This document shows, in pieces, positions 11,656 to 24,300 of a DNA stretch of 64,000 nucleotides. The number at the start of each line of letters is the position of its first letter. Position 1 is the first letter of the stretch. The position numbers were made by a program, and so were the translations under genes. Source of the stretch: Neelides folsomi. Lineage: Eukaryota; Arthropoda; Collembola; Neelipleona; Neelidae. The notes beneath the pieces were generated by a model. That model saw only the letters and a list, made by a program, of their open reading frames with translations, did not search any database and was not told the DNA's origin. The stretch spans positions 124,001 through 188,000 of the forward strand of contig JAQGBZ010000010.1 of NCBI GenBank assembly GCA_034687125.1, written 5' to 3'.

Positions 11656-13267
11656 CAAATTAAATTGAGCGTTTTCTTAAAGTCGGAAATTTCCACACCT
11701 TCCCAATGGCACTTTTCTCCATCATCTTCAGAAAATAAACTTTTGATTTCTTCATGGAGAGTTTCTTCTTCGGGAGTCAATGAGGAAGTGACAACTTTTA
11801 AATTGTCATTGAGGATTTCTTTTGTGGGAATGCTCACTAAAGTCGTCCCTATTTCTTTCTCTTTCGGATTAAGGCTAAACTTGAGAGCTTCATCTTGCAA
11901 CGAACGTTCTTTGTTTCTTAAATGGGCTGCTATAATTTTCGATTTCTCTTTAAGTTTCTCAGACGCTGGATGCCATTGAGGAGGTCCAGCGTTACTCAGA
12001 AGCCCCATTGCAAGAGGTGTTGCGTTAATGACTCCCATGCCCTTTTCCTTAATTGTTATTACTGATTATTGTGATTATATGTATGTGTAATAAATGTAAA
12101 TTCAAAATATATATACAATATATTTTAAGCCATTATTAATGTGATGATACCCTGAAATAAGGAAGATAAGATTGAAGCCCACTATCATGTAAATTGTATC
12201 GAGCATAGACAAGGACAGTGTCACATGGAAATCCTTCTGCTACAGTCTTTAAGAAGTTTAAATCATATCCAGTAATTCCAATGTATCGAGCTTTTCCAGC
12301 TTTCACAACTGTCTCAAGGGCTGGAAGAGTTTCCTTAATGACTTTTTGTGGATCCAGAGAAAATTCAACGTCATGAACCTGAAAATTAAGAACAGCATAA
12401 AAATATAGCATATACTATAAACAATACCTTGAATAAGATTTTGTCTATATTATGAGGATTGCAATTTGAAATAGTTAATTCTAGCTAATTAAAGAAGTGT
12501 TACTTGAATAATGTCCAGAAAATCAACTCCAAGAAGTCGAAGACTTTCTTCTACACTGCGAAGGACTCTTGAAGCAGAAAAATCAAACCGATTTTCCCAT
12601 GTCGGAGTGGAATATCTCCCAACTTTGGTTGCCAAATAGAATGCCTTTCGTGGAACGGTTTTCAGTGCTTCTCCGATAACAGATTCCGAATGACCATACC
12701 AAGGCGCTGTTGATTAACATGTAAGTAAAGAAAGATGTACAGGTAAATGTACTAGGTAATATTTTAAAGTGAGGTAATTGAATATTTAAGCGTTTAAAGT
12801 GATGTTGTGATTACGTGAGTGATCCTGTAAAATTCAAAGGAACTTAAACTAATTTTGATAGAAGTTATGATTTATTACCAGTATCGATATAATTCACTCC
12901 AGATTTGAGGGTCTCTTGAATTGTATCAATCGCATTAAGTTTGTCCACATCTCTAATAAAATACAATAATGAATTCGATTTTATATAAGGACTCATCGTA
13001 CATTCATGCTCGTAAACCATAATCATATTGTAATTGCATGTAAGTAAATGTACAGTATTATAATGTAACAATACTTTTTTGATGTTGGCAGTTAGTATAC
13101 TAGAGGTCAATTTACCCGTAAAAATTTCCTAATGCAGCTCCTCCATAGCCAAGTGTTGATACATCCAAATCAGTATTTCCTAAAGTTCGATATGTCATCT
13201 TCGGAAGCCATGGATGAGAATCGAAGTCTCCATGAAACGAAGGAATGTAAGTTTGTGGTGGAGACAT
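11655..13267 (-). CDS. Aldo-keto reductase (L-galactose dehydrogenase-like subgroup)
   Basis: An NAD(P)H-dependent oxidoreductase of the AKR superfamily, soluble and with a TIM-barrel fold. Exons are 13116-13267, 12879-12952, 12504-12706, 12151-12378 and 11655-12047, totalling 349 residues. The catalytic tetrad is visible: D74 and Y79 in NYIDTAPWYG, K103 in LATKVGRY, and H145 in IIQVHDVE. The entry strand MTYRTLGNTDLDVSTLGYGG is typical of the class. KGMGVINATPLAMGLL and GPPQWHPAS near the C-terminus are shared with insect L-galactose dehydrogenase-like reductases. I chose the Met at 13267 because the TYIPSFH stretch after it resembles the family N-terminus. An in-frame upstream Met at 13306 would add 13 residues. 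The substrate cannot be inferred. The gene is divergent from the orphan gene at 13995. Confidence 0.92.
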
Positions 13268-13306
13268 ACCTTTTACACACATAAATATGTTTACAATATT
13301 GCACAC

Positions 13307-13994
13307 ACAATTATTCTAATCTACTGTGATCTTGAATTGAGAGTATGAATTATTTCCAATATTTACTCTTACTAACCAAGTATATTTATTTATATAGCAC
13401 ATACTTATTTTATATTCACATTCTCACCTTGTGTAGAGTATTGAAAATAAAATTTGGTTCAAAGAAAACTTTTATTATAGAGTATAGAAGACACGGGTTG
13501 AATATGTACATATAACATTCTATAGTTATTTAAATCATCTTAATCATTCCACTTGTACTTGCTATCTGTAAGAGAATTAATGAAAACTACAGCTGTAAAT
13601 AACTCATTTAGCGAGTTATGACCAAGTAAGGGGGCTTGTTGTTACTTTTTCTCATGCCAATGCTCAACTTATGCCGTGGATTGTGATAGTTGGCTCTATA
13701 GATGACTTTACACGTTACTTATAATTATGTATATGCCTTTGAGACCAAACGAAGACCAAATATAAAAATAAGCACAAAAAATTGAATTGATTTTTAAATG
13801 AATGGCTTAATAAATTAATGTAAGACCATGCTAATAATAAGCTCTCAAGATGACATCGAGATAATTTCCAGAGAAAATGTTAATATTTTTAGAAACACGG
13901 AGATAAATATCGAATTTATTACAATTCTTAAAAGTTGATAAAAATATTAAATATAAGTTTTTTATTAAAATAATTAATTAAGAAATAAATTAAG
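13307..13994. promoter_or_regulatory. Candidate bidirectional promoter interval
   Basis: About 690 bases separate the aldo-keto reductase (leftward) from the orphan four-exon gene (rightward). The AT-rich sequence must contain both 5' ends. No TATA box or other element could be assigned with confidence. Confidence 0.35.
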
Positions 13995-15181
13995 ATGCTT
14001 AATAAAATTAATAGCCGTACTAGCCTAACAGAGTCTCCAAACGAAACACGTGCACCTCTAAATAATGAAGGAGTGAAATACATGCGGATGGATGACATTG
14101 AACAACTCGCAAATTTCAGCTATTACTTACACACCTCACCAGAAAGTGTGAAAAAAACTTATGGCTTATCAAATACCAAGCTTGAGAATAAAATTGCAGT
14201 TTTCATTAAAGACGTACCCGAATTTGGTCGAAAAGGAATTCTGTCAACTCTTGAAGTAGGCACACATTCATGCACGTATCGTATAATAATTATTAGACAA
14301 TTATTTGTATCTTTGTATGCTGATAATTTAATAGAATTTAATATATGGTTTAAGTCTTTATAAATATAATACAAACAATGTATTTTTATATGAACAGGAA
14401 CGCTTAATGAATAAAGGGATCTTTCCGCTTCATTCGTATTCAGTATCAGAAATTCTACGTGATTCTCGAAACATTCAAAAAATGAAAACGCTGTCCGTGA
14501 AACGTCCCAGTCGATATCAGGAATCAACTGAATTAAACACTAATCAACAGAACGATCAATTTGATTCTCGGATGATGGTCGAAGCATGTAATTTGATCTT
14601 TAATCAGATTTTCGAACACCAATTATTCGCTTCTCCTCAACTCATGATATTCGACTATATGAGTGAAAGCTTTGTTAACGCTGAAAAACTTATTAAAAAA
14701 GCCACACAATTTCATTACAGGGTATACACAATATTATATTTAAACGTATTTAATTATTTATAAAAGATTTATACTTGCAGTGTATATTATACATTAGTAT
14801 GGAGGTATTTACACTCATTGTAATTTTGCCAGATATTGATTCTAAAAAGAACGGATAAGCAATCAACAGATGAAATTGTCAAAAGAGCTGTAAAGAAAAT
14901 CAATCGTTATATTAACTTGTAAGTTATAATTGACCATTATCCTTAATTCTAGAAAATATTAATAAAATTTTGGAACTACCATATTATAAGAAACATTAAT
15001 TAGGTTGTAAATTCATATTCTAATTCATATAATAATTTGCAGGAATTTTTTTATGCGTGAAGAACTCGCTGTGATCCAACAAATGGAGAAGGACAAATTC
15101 AAAGCGGATGGAATATTTATCCAAAACCGTGATATTAAAGAGCTCTTGGTTAAATTTGGACCTATATATCCCTATAATTGA
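13995..15181 (+). CDS. Unrecognised 269-residue four-exon gene
   Basis: I do not recognise this family. Exons 13995-14255, 14398-14721, 14833-14918 and 15043-15181 join through consensus GT-AG sites and sum to 270 codons including the stop. The product is lysine-rich and probably mostly helical. It contains YYLHTSPESVKKTYGL in exon 1, MVEACNLIFNQIFEHQLF in exon 2, and IVKRAVKKINRYINLNFFMR across exons 3 and 4. No signal peptide, transmembrane segment or cysteine motif is present. The regular alternation of good splice sites in one frame argues for a real gene. It lies downstream of a shared intergenic region with the aldo-keto reductase and upstream of the P450 pair, on the P450 strand. A lineage-specific or fast-evolving protein is the simplest reading. 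Confidence 0.68.
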
Positions 15182-16457
15182 TTGATCTAATCTCTTTTTT
15201 GATGTATTTATTTGGATAATTAAAATGTTCAACATTTTTTATTAATTGCTTATTAAATCTTTAACGGTAGAGTGTAGAGTTGTAGAGTATTAAAAATACA
15301 TTATACTTGTGTAATTATATCAAATATAATTTGAAGGTTTACAGTTTAAGATTATCTTATCAATAGTGAAGAAAAATTGACGAGGGAAAATCTCAAAGTG
15401 GAAAAAAATCACTTAAGTATGTTGACGGTAGGATGAATTCATTGCAATTCTTAACCATAGATTATTCTCAAAGTAATCATAATCCATGAAGTTAAGTCTT
15501 ACGTTAATTCCAACAATTTAATGTTTTAAGCGTCTCCAATTACAATAATTTATTTTATAATTGTCTTCCATTAGAAATGCATTCAAATTGTCAAATTGAA
15601 TCAAGAGATAAAACTACATGCTTGTACCTACATTATTAAATATACATATATTTATAGTATCGTATTATGCTTTTCTTAAAGTTCATAGTGTTTACATAAA
15701 AGAACTTCTACACATAGTAAATGCTTTCATTGTAGACTTATTTCACGCAACTCTTTGTTCTTAAATACCAGTAAATGATTCTGAATTTCATAGATTAGTT
15801 ATCATTTAATTTTTACATTTCTTGGCATTCTTGCTATAATTTATGCTTTTATTGTAAAGCAAGTATCATTTTCTGTTTTTTGACAATGAAATTGGAAAGA
15901 TCACGAATGGTCAAAGGTCGTAATCATTATAAAAACAAATATGAAAATAATATGATACTATTCTTAATACTTGTGTATGATGCAATTTTTATCTGAATCC
16001 ACATCTACATTTCTCAAATTGGAAGAAGTGAAAAAATTGCACGTTGTTTACTTTCCCATTAGGCCACATCTCTCGCTCAACCGTGGACTATGAGTGATGT
16101 ATGGAAGTAAATTGTGATTCTTGTAATGGATGTTCTGGATGTACACGTAGATTGTTTTAGCACTCATCCATTACAACTCTCAAGACTCCACTAATTCCGT
16201 AGAGAGAAACTCTTCAAGCAGATCCATAAAGGTACAAATGACATGAAGATCTTCCTGCCCAACAGTTCTTTCCTTTCGCTCGTCCAAGCAAACTCGCGTC
16301 CTGAGAAGAATTATTTCACATTGCCTCATCGTGGGCCGCTTTATCAGAAAGAATATAGACCAATTCTATTAGTGGATATATTAATAACGAAACTTTTATT
16401 TTCTCCAATTAACACTTACATAATATTCCATCCTGAACGTGAATAATAAGTTATAGA
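15182..16457. other. Intergenic region before the P450 pair
   Basis: AT-rich sequence of about 1.3 kb. Short frames (for example 67 codons at 16243) lack splice signals or motifs. The right end should carry the promoter and 5' UTR of the first P450. No gene is supported. Confidence 0.45.
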
Positions 16458-19400
16458 ATGTATATTGAAATTGTTTTGTTATTTTCGCTATTTATCATTT
16501 ACGTTATTGGAAAACGAGTGAATGGAAAAGATAAAAATTATGCACCATCCGGTAAGTGAAAGCGATTAGCTAAAGCAATTCAAAGTTTGTCTTAAACTTT
16601 GAATTGTCATAAAATAAAATAATTAGTTTAGCATTTACAACAATCTTCTTAGGTGTGATCATTTATGAACTATATTATACTGTGTTAAATGCGTTATAAT
16701 AAAAACTATTCATTTAATTTAGGTCCTTGGGGAATTCCAGGATTTGGATATTTGCCATTTTTAGGTAAAGTCCCTTACTTAACAGTTTCAAAGTTATCAA
16801 AGAAATATGGAAAAATCTTTAGTCTTCAACTGGGACAATACAAGTAATTGACATTATTTGTAAAATATTCCAATTTTTCAAATGCTATTTCCAAGTACTA
16901 AAATCTATGAATCTGATATGCAATAGTGTACAATACAAAATTGAATTGGCCCTTGTTCTTTATTAATCAATACAGGGTTAATTTCGTCAATGACTTTACG
17001 ACGATAAAAGAGTTTTACAAGAATGATCTATTAACCGGAAGACTTCAGTTGGACCTATTTGAAAAAAGAGGGAAATACGGTAATTATACAATAATTCAAA
17101 CATTAAAGTTTATTGTTTAGAGTGACAAAAAAGCGGCTGCATTCGGTGACAACTTGGCACTTTGATTTATGAATTCCCATAATGTTTTTAGGTTTGGGCC
17201 TTTTGGATGGGAAAGAATGGATAGAAATCCGAAGGTTCTTGATGAAATGCTTGAGAGATTTTGGGTTTGGAAAAAGAAGCATGGAATCTTCTGTTATAGA
17301 AGAAGTGATTCAAGCTAGGAATTTCCTTTTGTAAGATTTCATATGCATTTAATTTTTCCTAATGACTCAAAATTAAACCATCACAAATGTGCTTTTTCTT
17401 CAATGTTTTCTCATTTATTTTGTTTTAGGAAGAATGATGGAAAGACGATTTACTTGAAACCATTTGTTGAGTTATCCGTTTTAAATGCTCTTTGGGGAAT
17501 GATGGCAAATGAAAAATATGATATTGAAGATCCAAAGAAAAAACTTGTTGCTGAAATTATGTCAGAGTAAGCATTAAATTCATAAATTCTATTAATTTTT
17601 ATTGTGAGCTAGATTTTTGTTTTATTCGCAAGTTTTGTTTTATATGCACAAATTAAGTCTTTGCTTGAAGCTCAAGGATTAAAAAGTTACACTTACTCTA
17701 CAAGTACAAGTATCCTTACTTGTATTCTTTGCAATTTTCCATTTGCTATTTGCTAATCAATAAGGTTAAGAGTTTGGCCAAAATTATAAATTATTTGTTT
17801 ATGCAAATAAGAGAGCTCTTGAGATTTTTATAGAAGAAGGCCAATAAGGAACATCCATTTTTGATTTTAAGAGTTACTCATATAAGAATATGAGAGAATA
17901 AATGATTTTTATTCTTTGTTTTAGAGTTTAATTAAAATATGCATTAAGTAAGGTAAAAACTAAAATCATGCATTAAGTATGGTATTGTTAAGTACCTCTC
18001 TATTCTTTAAGCCAGATTAAAAATGTTATGTTATTTATTTTTAGGGGAATTTCTGACCAAAACATTGTTGGAGTTGCATCATTTGTTCCTTGGCTTGCAA
18101 AATTCTTTCCAGAGTTATCCGGATACGCAAAAGGGCTGAAATACTTTGATGCTCCCAATGACCTAGCCAGAGACATTTTGGATAAACACATCAAGAACTA
18201 TAAAGCAGGAGACGAGATGGATTTTATTGACCACGCCCTCACTAAAATTTACTCAACAACTGATGAGAAGTCCATGTTTTATAAGGATGTTGGAAGTGAG
18301 TCTCTTTAATTATAAACTTACATTAAGTAGAGAATAGATTAATATACTAGTATTTATTATGGGTTGCGAACTACCGTTTCACTATAAAAGTACTTATATT
18401 TACATATTGATCAATGTTAGAAGTGACTAACAAAAACCTAAATTATTTAAAATATTAATATATTCAGAGAGATACCAGTAGAAGTGCGTGAATTTTAAGT
18501 AGCCTTTAAGTATTAAAAGTAAGCAAAGAAGTAAGGTAAGGTCATGCTAGTTTAGAGTTATAATAAATATTTATAACATACCTAGGTACAGTTCAGTACA
18601 GTATAATATATTTATTATATTATATTTAACCAAGAGCCCAACATTGGAAAATATTGACTAGATACATAATGTAAAAACAATTTGTATAAAAATTTATATA
18701 ACATAAATAATTATTCTAGTGAAGAACTTGTTTTACACAATCATCGACATCTTCTTTGCTGGGAGTGACACGATGAGTTCGACACTTACTTGGACCTTTC
18801 TCTACTTGGCCTATTGGCCCGATATCCAAGCAAAGATCCATGAAGAAATTGATCGTGTTGTGGGGACGAGCCGTCTCCCAACTCTTGCTGACCGATCACA
18901 GTAAACGATCCTTTATCACTCTTACAAATTCTGCTTACTCATTATTAGTTCAAATAACATTGTAAAACTTCTTAAGTATTTTCAATGAAGGCTGCTAATA
19001 GATTTTATTAAGCTTCATATGACACTGTTTACAAGCATATGCGAAATTCTAATTATTTTGATGAATGCAGAATGGATTACACTGAAGCCACGATGTGCGA
19101 AGTTTTGAGAAAGTCTTCAATGGTAAGACAATTCTCATTCATCCTCTGTAATTAACACATTCTTTGATCGTCTTTGCCAATATACTTCTATTTATAATTG
19201 TATTATTCAATCAATCTACTCTATTAATATCATCAAAATTTCTACTTTATTACACTTTGATGACATTATTACAATAATAGATGAATTAAGATGATGAAAT
19301 AAAGTAAGAGTTTATAAAAAAATTTCACTTTTGCAATGCCTATGATTTCTGCTAATCTTAGTATATTCAGACTTGACTAAAGTAAACTCGCAAAAATATG

Positions 19401-19853
19401 CAGACGTAAAAGAATAGCATTTATTATTTTAAAATACATTTATGTGTTTAGGTTCCGTTGGGGCTTTTCCACACCGCTTTAGATGATGTTGAATGGGACG
19501 GTTTATTTTTCCCGAAAGGATCAATTTTCCTCGCAAATCTTTATCATGTTCACAATGAACCAGAATATTGGGGCGATCCTGAGGTATTCAGGCCAGAGCG
19601 GTTCTTGAATGAAAACGGGTCATTTCGTAAGGATGAGCATTTGATTCCCTTTTTTACTGGTCGCCGAATGTGTCCAGGGGAGAGTTTAGCACTTTTGCAA
19701 TATTTCCTATTCTTTGCGGGAATTATGCAAAATTTCTCCTTTTCATTGGATCCAAATACTCCCCTTCCTGATCTCAGCCCCCGAGCTGGGTTTATTCTTC
19801 CACCTCCGAAACACCTTCTTGTCGTACATAAAAGATTTCCTGATCTTGTTTGA
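16458..19853 (+). CDS. Cytochrome P450, CYP2 clan, tandem copy 1
   Basis: A microsomal haem-thiolate monooxygenase that would need NADPH-P450 reductase. Exons are 16458-16551, 16723-16843, 16976-17079, 17192-17330, 17429-17566, 18045-18295, 18720-18900, 19071-19122 and 19452-19853, totalling 493 residues. The N-terminal anchor is [18 protein letters not shown], followed by a PWGIPGFG hinge. Visible motifs are C-helix W116-x3-R120, I-helix AGSDTM (296-301, where the usual Thr/Ser after DT is Met), K-helix E353-VL-R356, FRPERF (406-411), and the haem loop [11 protein letters not shown] with C434 as the thiolate ligand. The C-terminus [12 protein letters not shown] is typical of the clan. Substrate is unknown; arthropod CYP2-clan members act on steroids, juvenoids and xenobiotics. 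It is the upstream member of a head-to-tail pair. Confidence 0.95.
17935..17985. repeat. Short direct repeat in P450-1 intron 5
   Basis: The 12-mer ATGCATTAAGTA occurs at 17939 and again at 17968 within the intron between exons 5 and 6. It is a two-copy, 29-base-period duplication with no evident function. Confidence 0.5.
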
Positions 19854-21887
19854 ATAGGTATGTTATTACAATTTAATTACCGAAGTTCATCACCGTGTAG
19901 GAAAATCCTTTTTAATGAGAATAGATTAATTTTTATACATCCTCTCCTCAATGTGTAGCACTTGACTTTCTTCAAGCGCAGTCAAAAGGGAATCTTTTAT
20001 CTGGAATGTTAATCTTTATTTTAATTCTCCTAGCGCCTTTTTCAATACTAAAGATAACGAACAAGGAAAAAAATAACTCTCTATTTACAATCTCATCTTT
20101 CGATCAGCATATGGTACTGTACTTGTGTGTATGCAGTATAATGTATACGCCTAAAGATTACAGTTTAAGTGTGAATAATATGCATAAGAATGATAAATAT
20201 AATTATACTATTAAATACTTAAATATCAGTACATAATTGTGATTTTATATGATTTACAATCATAACTACTATTGGATATGAGCAAGCAAAAATAAAAGTT
20301 TGGGATGTGTTTTGATATGGATTTGATATTTATTTTATATTTTAAATAAAAAATTATCATTTTTAATGTTGAATTCAAATACGAGATTGTACATATTATA
20401 TAGATTGATTATCGTAGATTGTATATAATCCAGGTGGTAATATATTGTAATGTTACATTAAAAGTTTAATATTGATAGTGTGCTATTTACTACCTTTTAC
20501 TGCTTTTACTCATCGTTAGTTAGTAATACACGAAGAGTTTAAATTACGAACTACAATGTTTTTGTGTTTATACAGTATTATTATTTATCGATCGATTTTT
20601 AATTTCATTTTATAGCATTTTGCGGATAAGTTGTTCTACTTTTTTACTTTTCTAATCATGTAATTGCAATATTATCAATTATCATATTAAAATTTTAAAA
20701 ACCTAAAGTCAACTTTATTTATTTGATTCATTTTATCATAAAAATTACCGTTTGTATTCATAATATTAGTTTAAATTATGATTATATTATTATTAAGTTA
20801 ATTTCATCAACGTAAATTATTAAAATTTTCAAAATTTTATTTATTTTATGAATTATGAGTATCTCATACACTGAATTTACCCAATGCAATTTGATATTTT
20901 TTATTAATGAGATTAATGACACAAACATATATTTTAATAATTACATTGTCCATGTACATATGCATGCACACTGACATCAACGAACTTACATTTAGACTTT
21001 TAGGAATGCATGATTGTAAATTGCAAGAGCATGAACAAAACATCAACAAAGTAATTTGTGGTCCGGCTCCTCTTTCAAGGGATTAATAAACTATTCGATG
21101 CTAATAAAATAAATTGTCAATAAAACTAAATATAATATTAAAGTGAATACTGAACGAACGAAATTAGACACTTTCTTAATAAATTTCATTGACCTCTTGT
21201 AATGTTTTTATCTTCTAACTTTATCCTATATTAAAGAATAAGAATAATATATTAAAAAAATTCTAATAACTGACATTTATTTAATTATCTTCAGCTCTTT
21301 TGAGTTATGCAAAGAGGTAAAACTTAATATGTAAATACTTCAATTCAAACAAATAATTTCAACTATGAAACGAACACAAGTACAAATAAATTTACATAAT
21401 TATGTATATTTATGATGATCATTTAGTAATAATTAATTAAGGTGCGGTTATAATCCCAAATTAAAAGGACAATTCAATTGTTCGTTGCACTTTTGTTTAA
21501 ATAATAAAAGGACATGTGTAAATAGCATGTACTTACATTTAATGTCGTTAATGTTGGATTCTAAAGTGAACTCATGGTCGACCGAGGTGGACTCAGGTAG
21601 CCAGAGAAGGATGGCGGATAAAGATGATGAAGATATTACCCTCTTATCATTCTAGATACTTCAGTGATATTTCTACACATGGCGTACGCATAGCATATCA
21701 CAAGAATAGATAAAACTTGGGTGGGTGAAAAAGATTGCATTTTTCCTTGGTGGAATTAGGAATACCAACAAGAGGAAACAAAGGTGCATCAATTCCTTTC
21801 AACTCTTCAACTCATTCACTTCTCTTTAATACGCTCAAGACTTAAAACTCTTATTCTCATCTTTGATAAAAAATAAATAGTTGAAAA
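19854..21887. other. Intergenic spacer between tandem P450 genes
   Basis: About 2 kb of AT-rich DNA. It includes an AATAAA at 20291-20296 that may serve the first P450, and at the right end the promoter of the second. No additional gene was seen. Confidence 0.45.
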
Positions 21888-24219
21888 ATGTACTTTGAAA
21901 TATTTCTTTTATTCTGCCTCGTAGCCTATTACTTTCATGTAAACAAATCGAAAAAACCAAGCGGTAAACCTCCACCAGGTAAATATCACAAATTAAACAC
22001 AATTTACTTAAGTTTATTTGCTCAATATAAATACAGGTACATATCTCAATTAATTTGAACTTACACGTTATGAATTATGAATACTATTTATATAGTACCA
22101 TATATCTGAATAAATCTATTTAGGACCATATTGCTTGCCAATTGTTGGATATCTTCCATTTCTCGGAAAAGTTCCTAGTCTCACAATTACAAGAATGGCG
22201 AAAAAATATGGAAATATTTTCAAACTGAAGCTCGGAAAATCACAGTAAGGTTTTTACAGTAAAATTAAAAAATGAAATTCTAACAAAATCAATTTCCAAT
22301 CCAGGGTTGTTTTTCTCAACGACTACGAGAGCATAAAAGAAGCAATGAAGATTGAAGCATTTCAAGGGAGAAATCAATTGGAACTTTTTGAGCCCAGAGG
22401 AGTTTATGGTTCTACTTCAATTTTCTCCAAATTAAATTATATAAGTTCATATTTCCATTTAAGGATTGGGGCTCCTGGAGGGAAAAGATTGGGTGGAAGT
22501 GAAAAGATTCACTTTAAAATGCCTTCGGGACATGGGATTCGGGAAGAGGTCCATGGAGGGTCTTATTCAAGAACAAGTCATTGACATGTGCCATTTGCTC
22601 AAGTAAAACTATTAAAAATATTTACAACGTGCTAATTGCCCAACGCTCCTTTATAAATGATAGGAAAAATGCTGGACAACCGCTGTATATGAAACCATTA
22701 GTTGAGCTATCCATCATTAACGGATTGTGGCTTCTACTAACAAGTGAGAAATTTGACATTGAGGATCCAGAAAAAAGACACGTGAATGAAGTTCTGGCAG
22801 AGTAAGAATCTTGAACTTACATATGTAAATGATATCACAATTACATTATACCAATCCTTATGTAAATAATCCAATAATTTTAATTATTTTTAAAGAGGAA
22901 TTGCGGATCAAAATATTTTGGGCATAGCTGCATTTCTCCCTTGGCTTGCCAAATTGGCTCCTGTGATGACTGGCTATTCAAAAGGATTGGAATATTTGGG
23001 AGCTCCTGAAAAATTAGCAAGAGACATTATAGACAAACATGTGAATACTTATTCACCTGATCATACAAGAGATTTTATTGATGCATGGCTTACCAAAAGT
23101 TATAGCACAACAGATCCAACATCAATGTTTTATAAAGAAGTCGGAAGTAAGTTTTTTCAATCATTAAATTGCATTTAAACACCTATAAAGGTAATAATTG
23201 TTTATTATTTTAAATTCAGTGAGGAATCTTCACTACACGTTGCTTGATTTATTTTTCGCCGGTTCGGATACATTGAGTTCAACTCTCGGATGGAGTTTTC
23301 TCTATCTTGCTTATTATCCCGAGGTCCAAGAGAAAGTTCTGGCAGAAATTGATGAAGTAATTGGGAAACGACTTCCTACTCTGGAAGACAGGACAAGGTA
23401 ACTTAATCCATCCATGAATTTATAGATGCAAATTCTGATTAATCCTCCACGCATCTTGTTTGCGTTTGTATGCTTTTATGAACAAAAGTTAGCTTCATAA
23501 ACATGTACAACAATGTAAATGTGTTGAGATTAACCTTAATGTTCACATTGTGCCGCAAGTACAAATATTTTACAAAGAAAAGATCTTAATATTGTTACAC
23601 ATTTACTATGCGTACTTCTGTACTTCAGTATAAGTATGCACACGTTCAGAGTATTCATGAATAAGTAATATCATTAATTCAAGATGAATACCAGATACGG
23701 TGAAATGTAGACAATATGAGTTTTGAACTTGGGTGTCATTTTTTTCTTTGCCGGAACAATGGAAGGATGCCTTACTCAGAAGCAACAATGAGTGAAGTGT
23801 TGAGGAAATCATCAATGGTTCCTCTTGGCCTGATGCACTCGGCTCTTGAAGACGTTCACTTTAACGGATATCTGATCCCAAAGAGGACCGTCCTTATGGG
23901 GAATCTCTACGGCGTTCATCACGATCCTCAGCATTGGGGAGATCCAGAGAACTTCAGGCCTGAGAGATTCATTAAGAATAACGTGTTCAAGAAAGACGAT
24001 CATTTGATTCCTTTCTTTATTGGGAAGAGATCGTGTCCTGGGGAAGCTTTGGCAGTAACGGAATACTTTCTTTTTTTCATTGGAATTTTACAGAACTTTT
24101 CCTTTACGCTTGATCCAAACTCACCGGTCCCAGATTTGAGCCCGAGATCTGGATTCATTCTTCCACCACCAAAACATTTACTTATAGCAAAACAAAGATC
24201 CACTTCAGCGCTTCTTTAA
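21888..24219 (+). CDS. Cytochrome P450, CYP2 clan, tandem copy 2
   Basis: Paralogue of the P450 immediately upstream, 491 residues. Exons are 21888-21978, 22124-22244, 22305-22408, 22464-22602, 22664-22801, 22896-23146, 23220-23397 and 23766-24219. Exons 2-6 have exactly the same lengths as in copy 1 (121, 104, 139, 138, 251). The last exon (454 bases) equals copy 1 exons 8 plus 9 (52 + 402), so one intron differs. Motifs: anchor MYFEIFLLFCLVAYYF, WVEVKR at 115-120 (Lys where the C-helix Arg is usual), AGSDTL (295-300), E351-VL-R354, FRPERF, and haem loop PFFIGKRSCPG with C431. The exon 3 donor (ATG then GTTCTA) is weak but required by the frame. It is a recent-to-moderate tandem duplicate, with activity expected to be intact. 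Confidence 0.94.
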
Positions 24220-24294
24220 TTTTGGAATTAATGTTATTTAATATTTTAGACGTAAAGAGATGTATGTATTACAACATATTGCATGTTATAGGAT

Positions 24295-24300
24295 AATAAA
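24295..24300 (+). terminator. Poly(A) signal of P450 copy 2
   Basis: A canonical AATAAA about 75 bases after the stop codon of the second P450. Confidence 0.5.
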
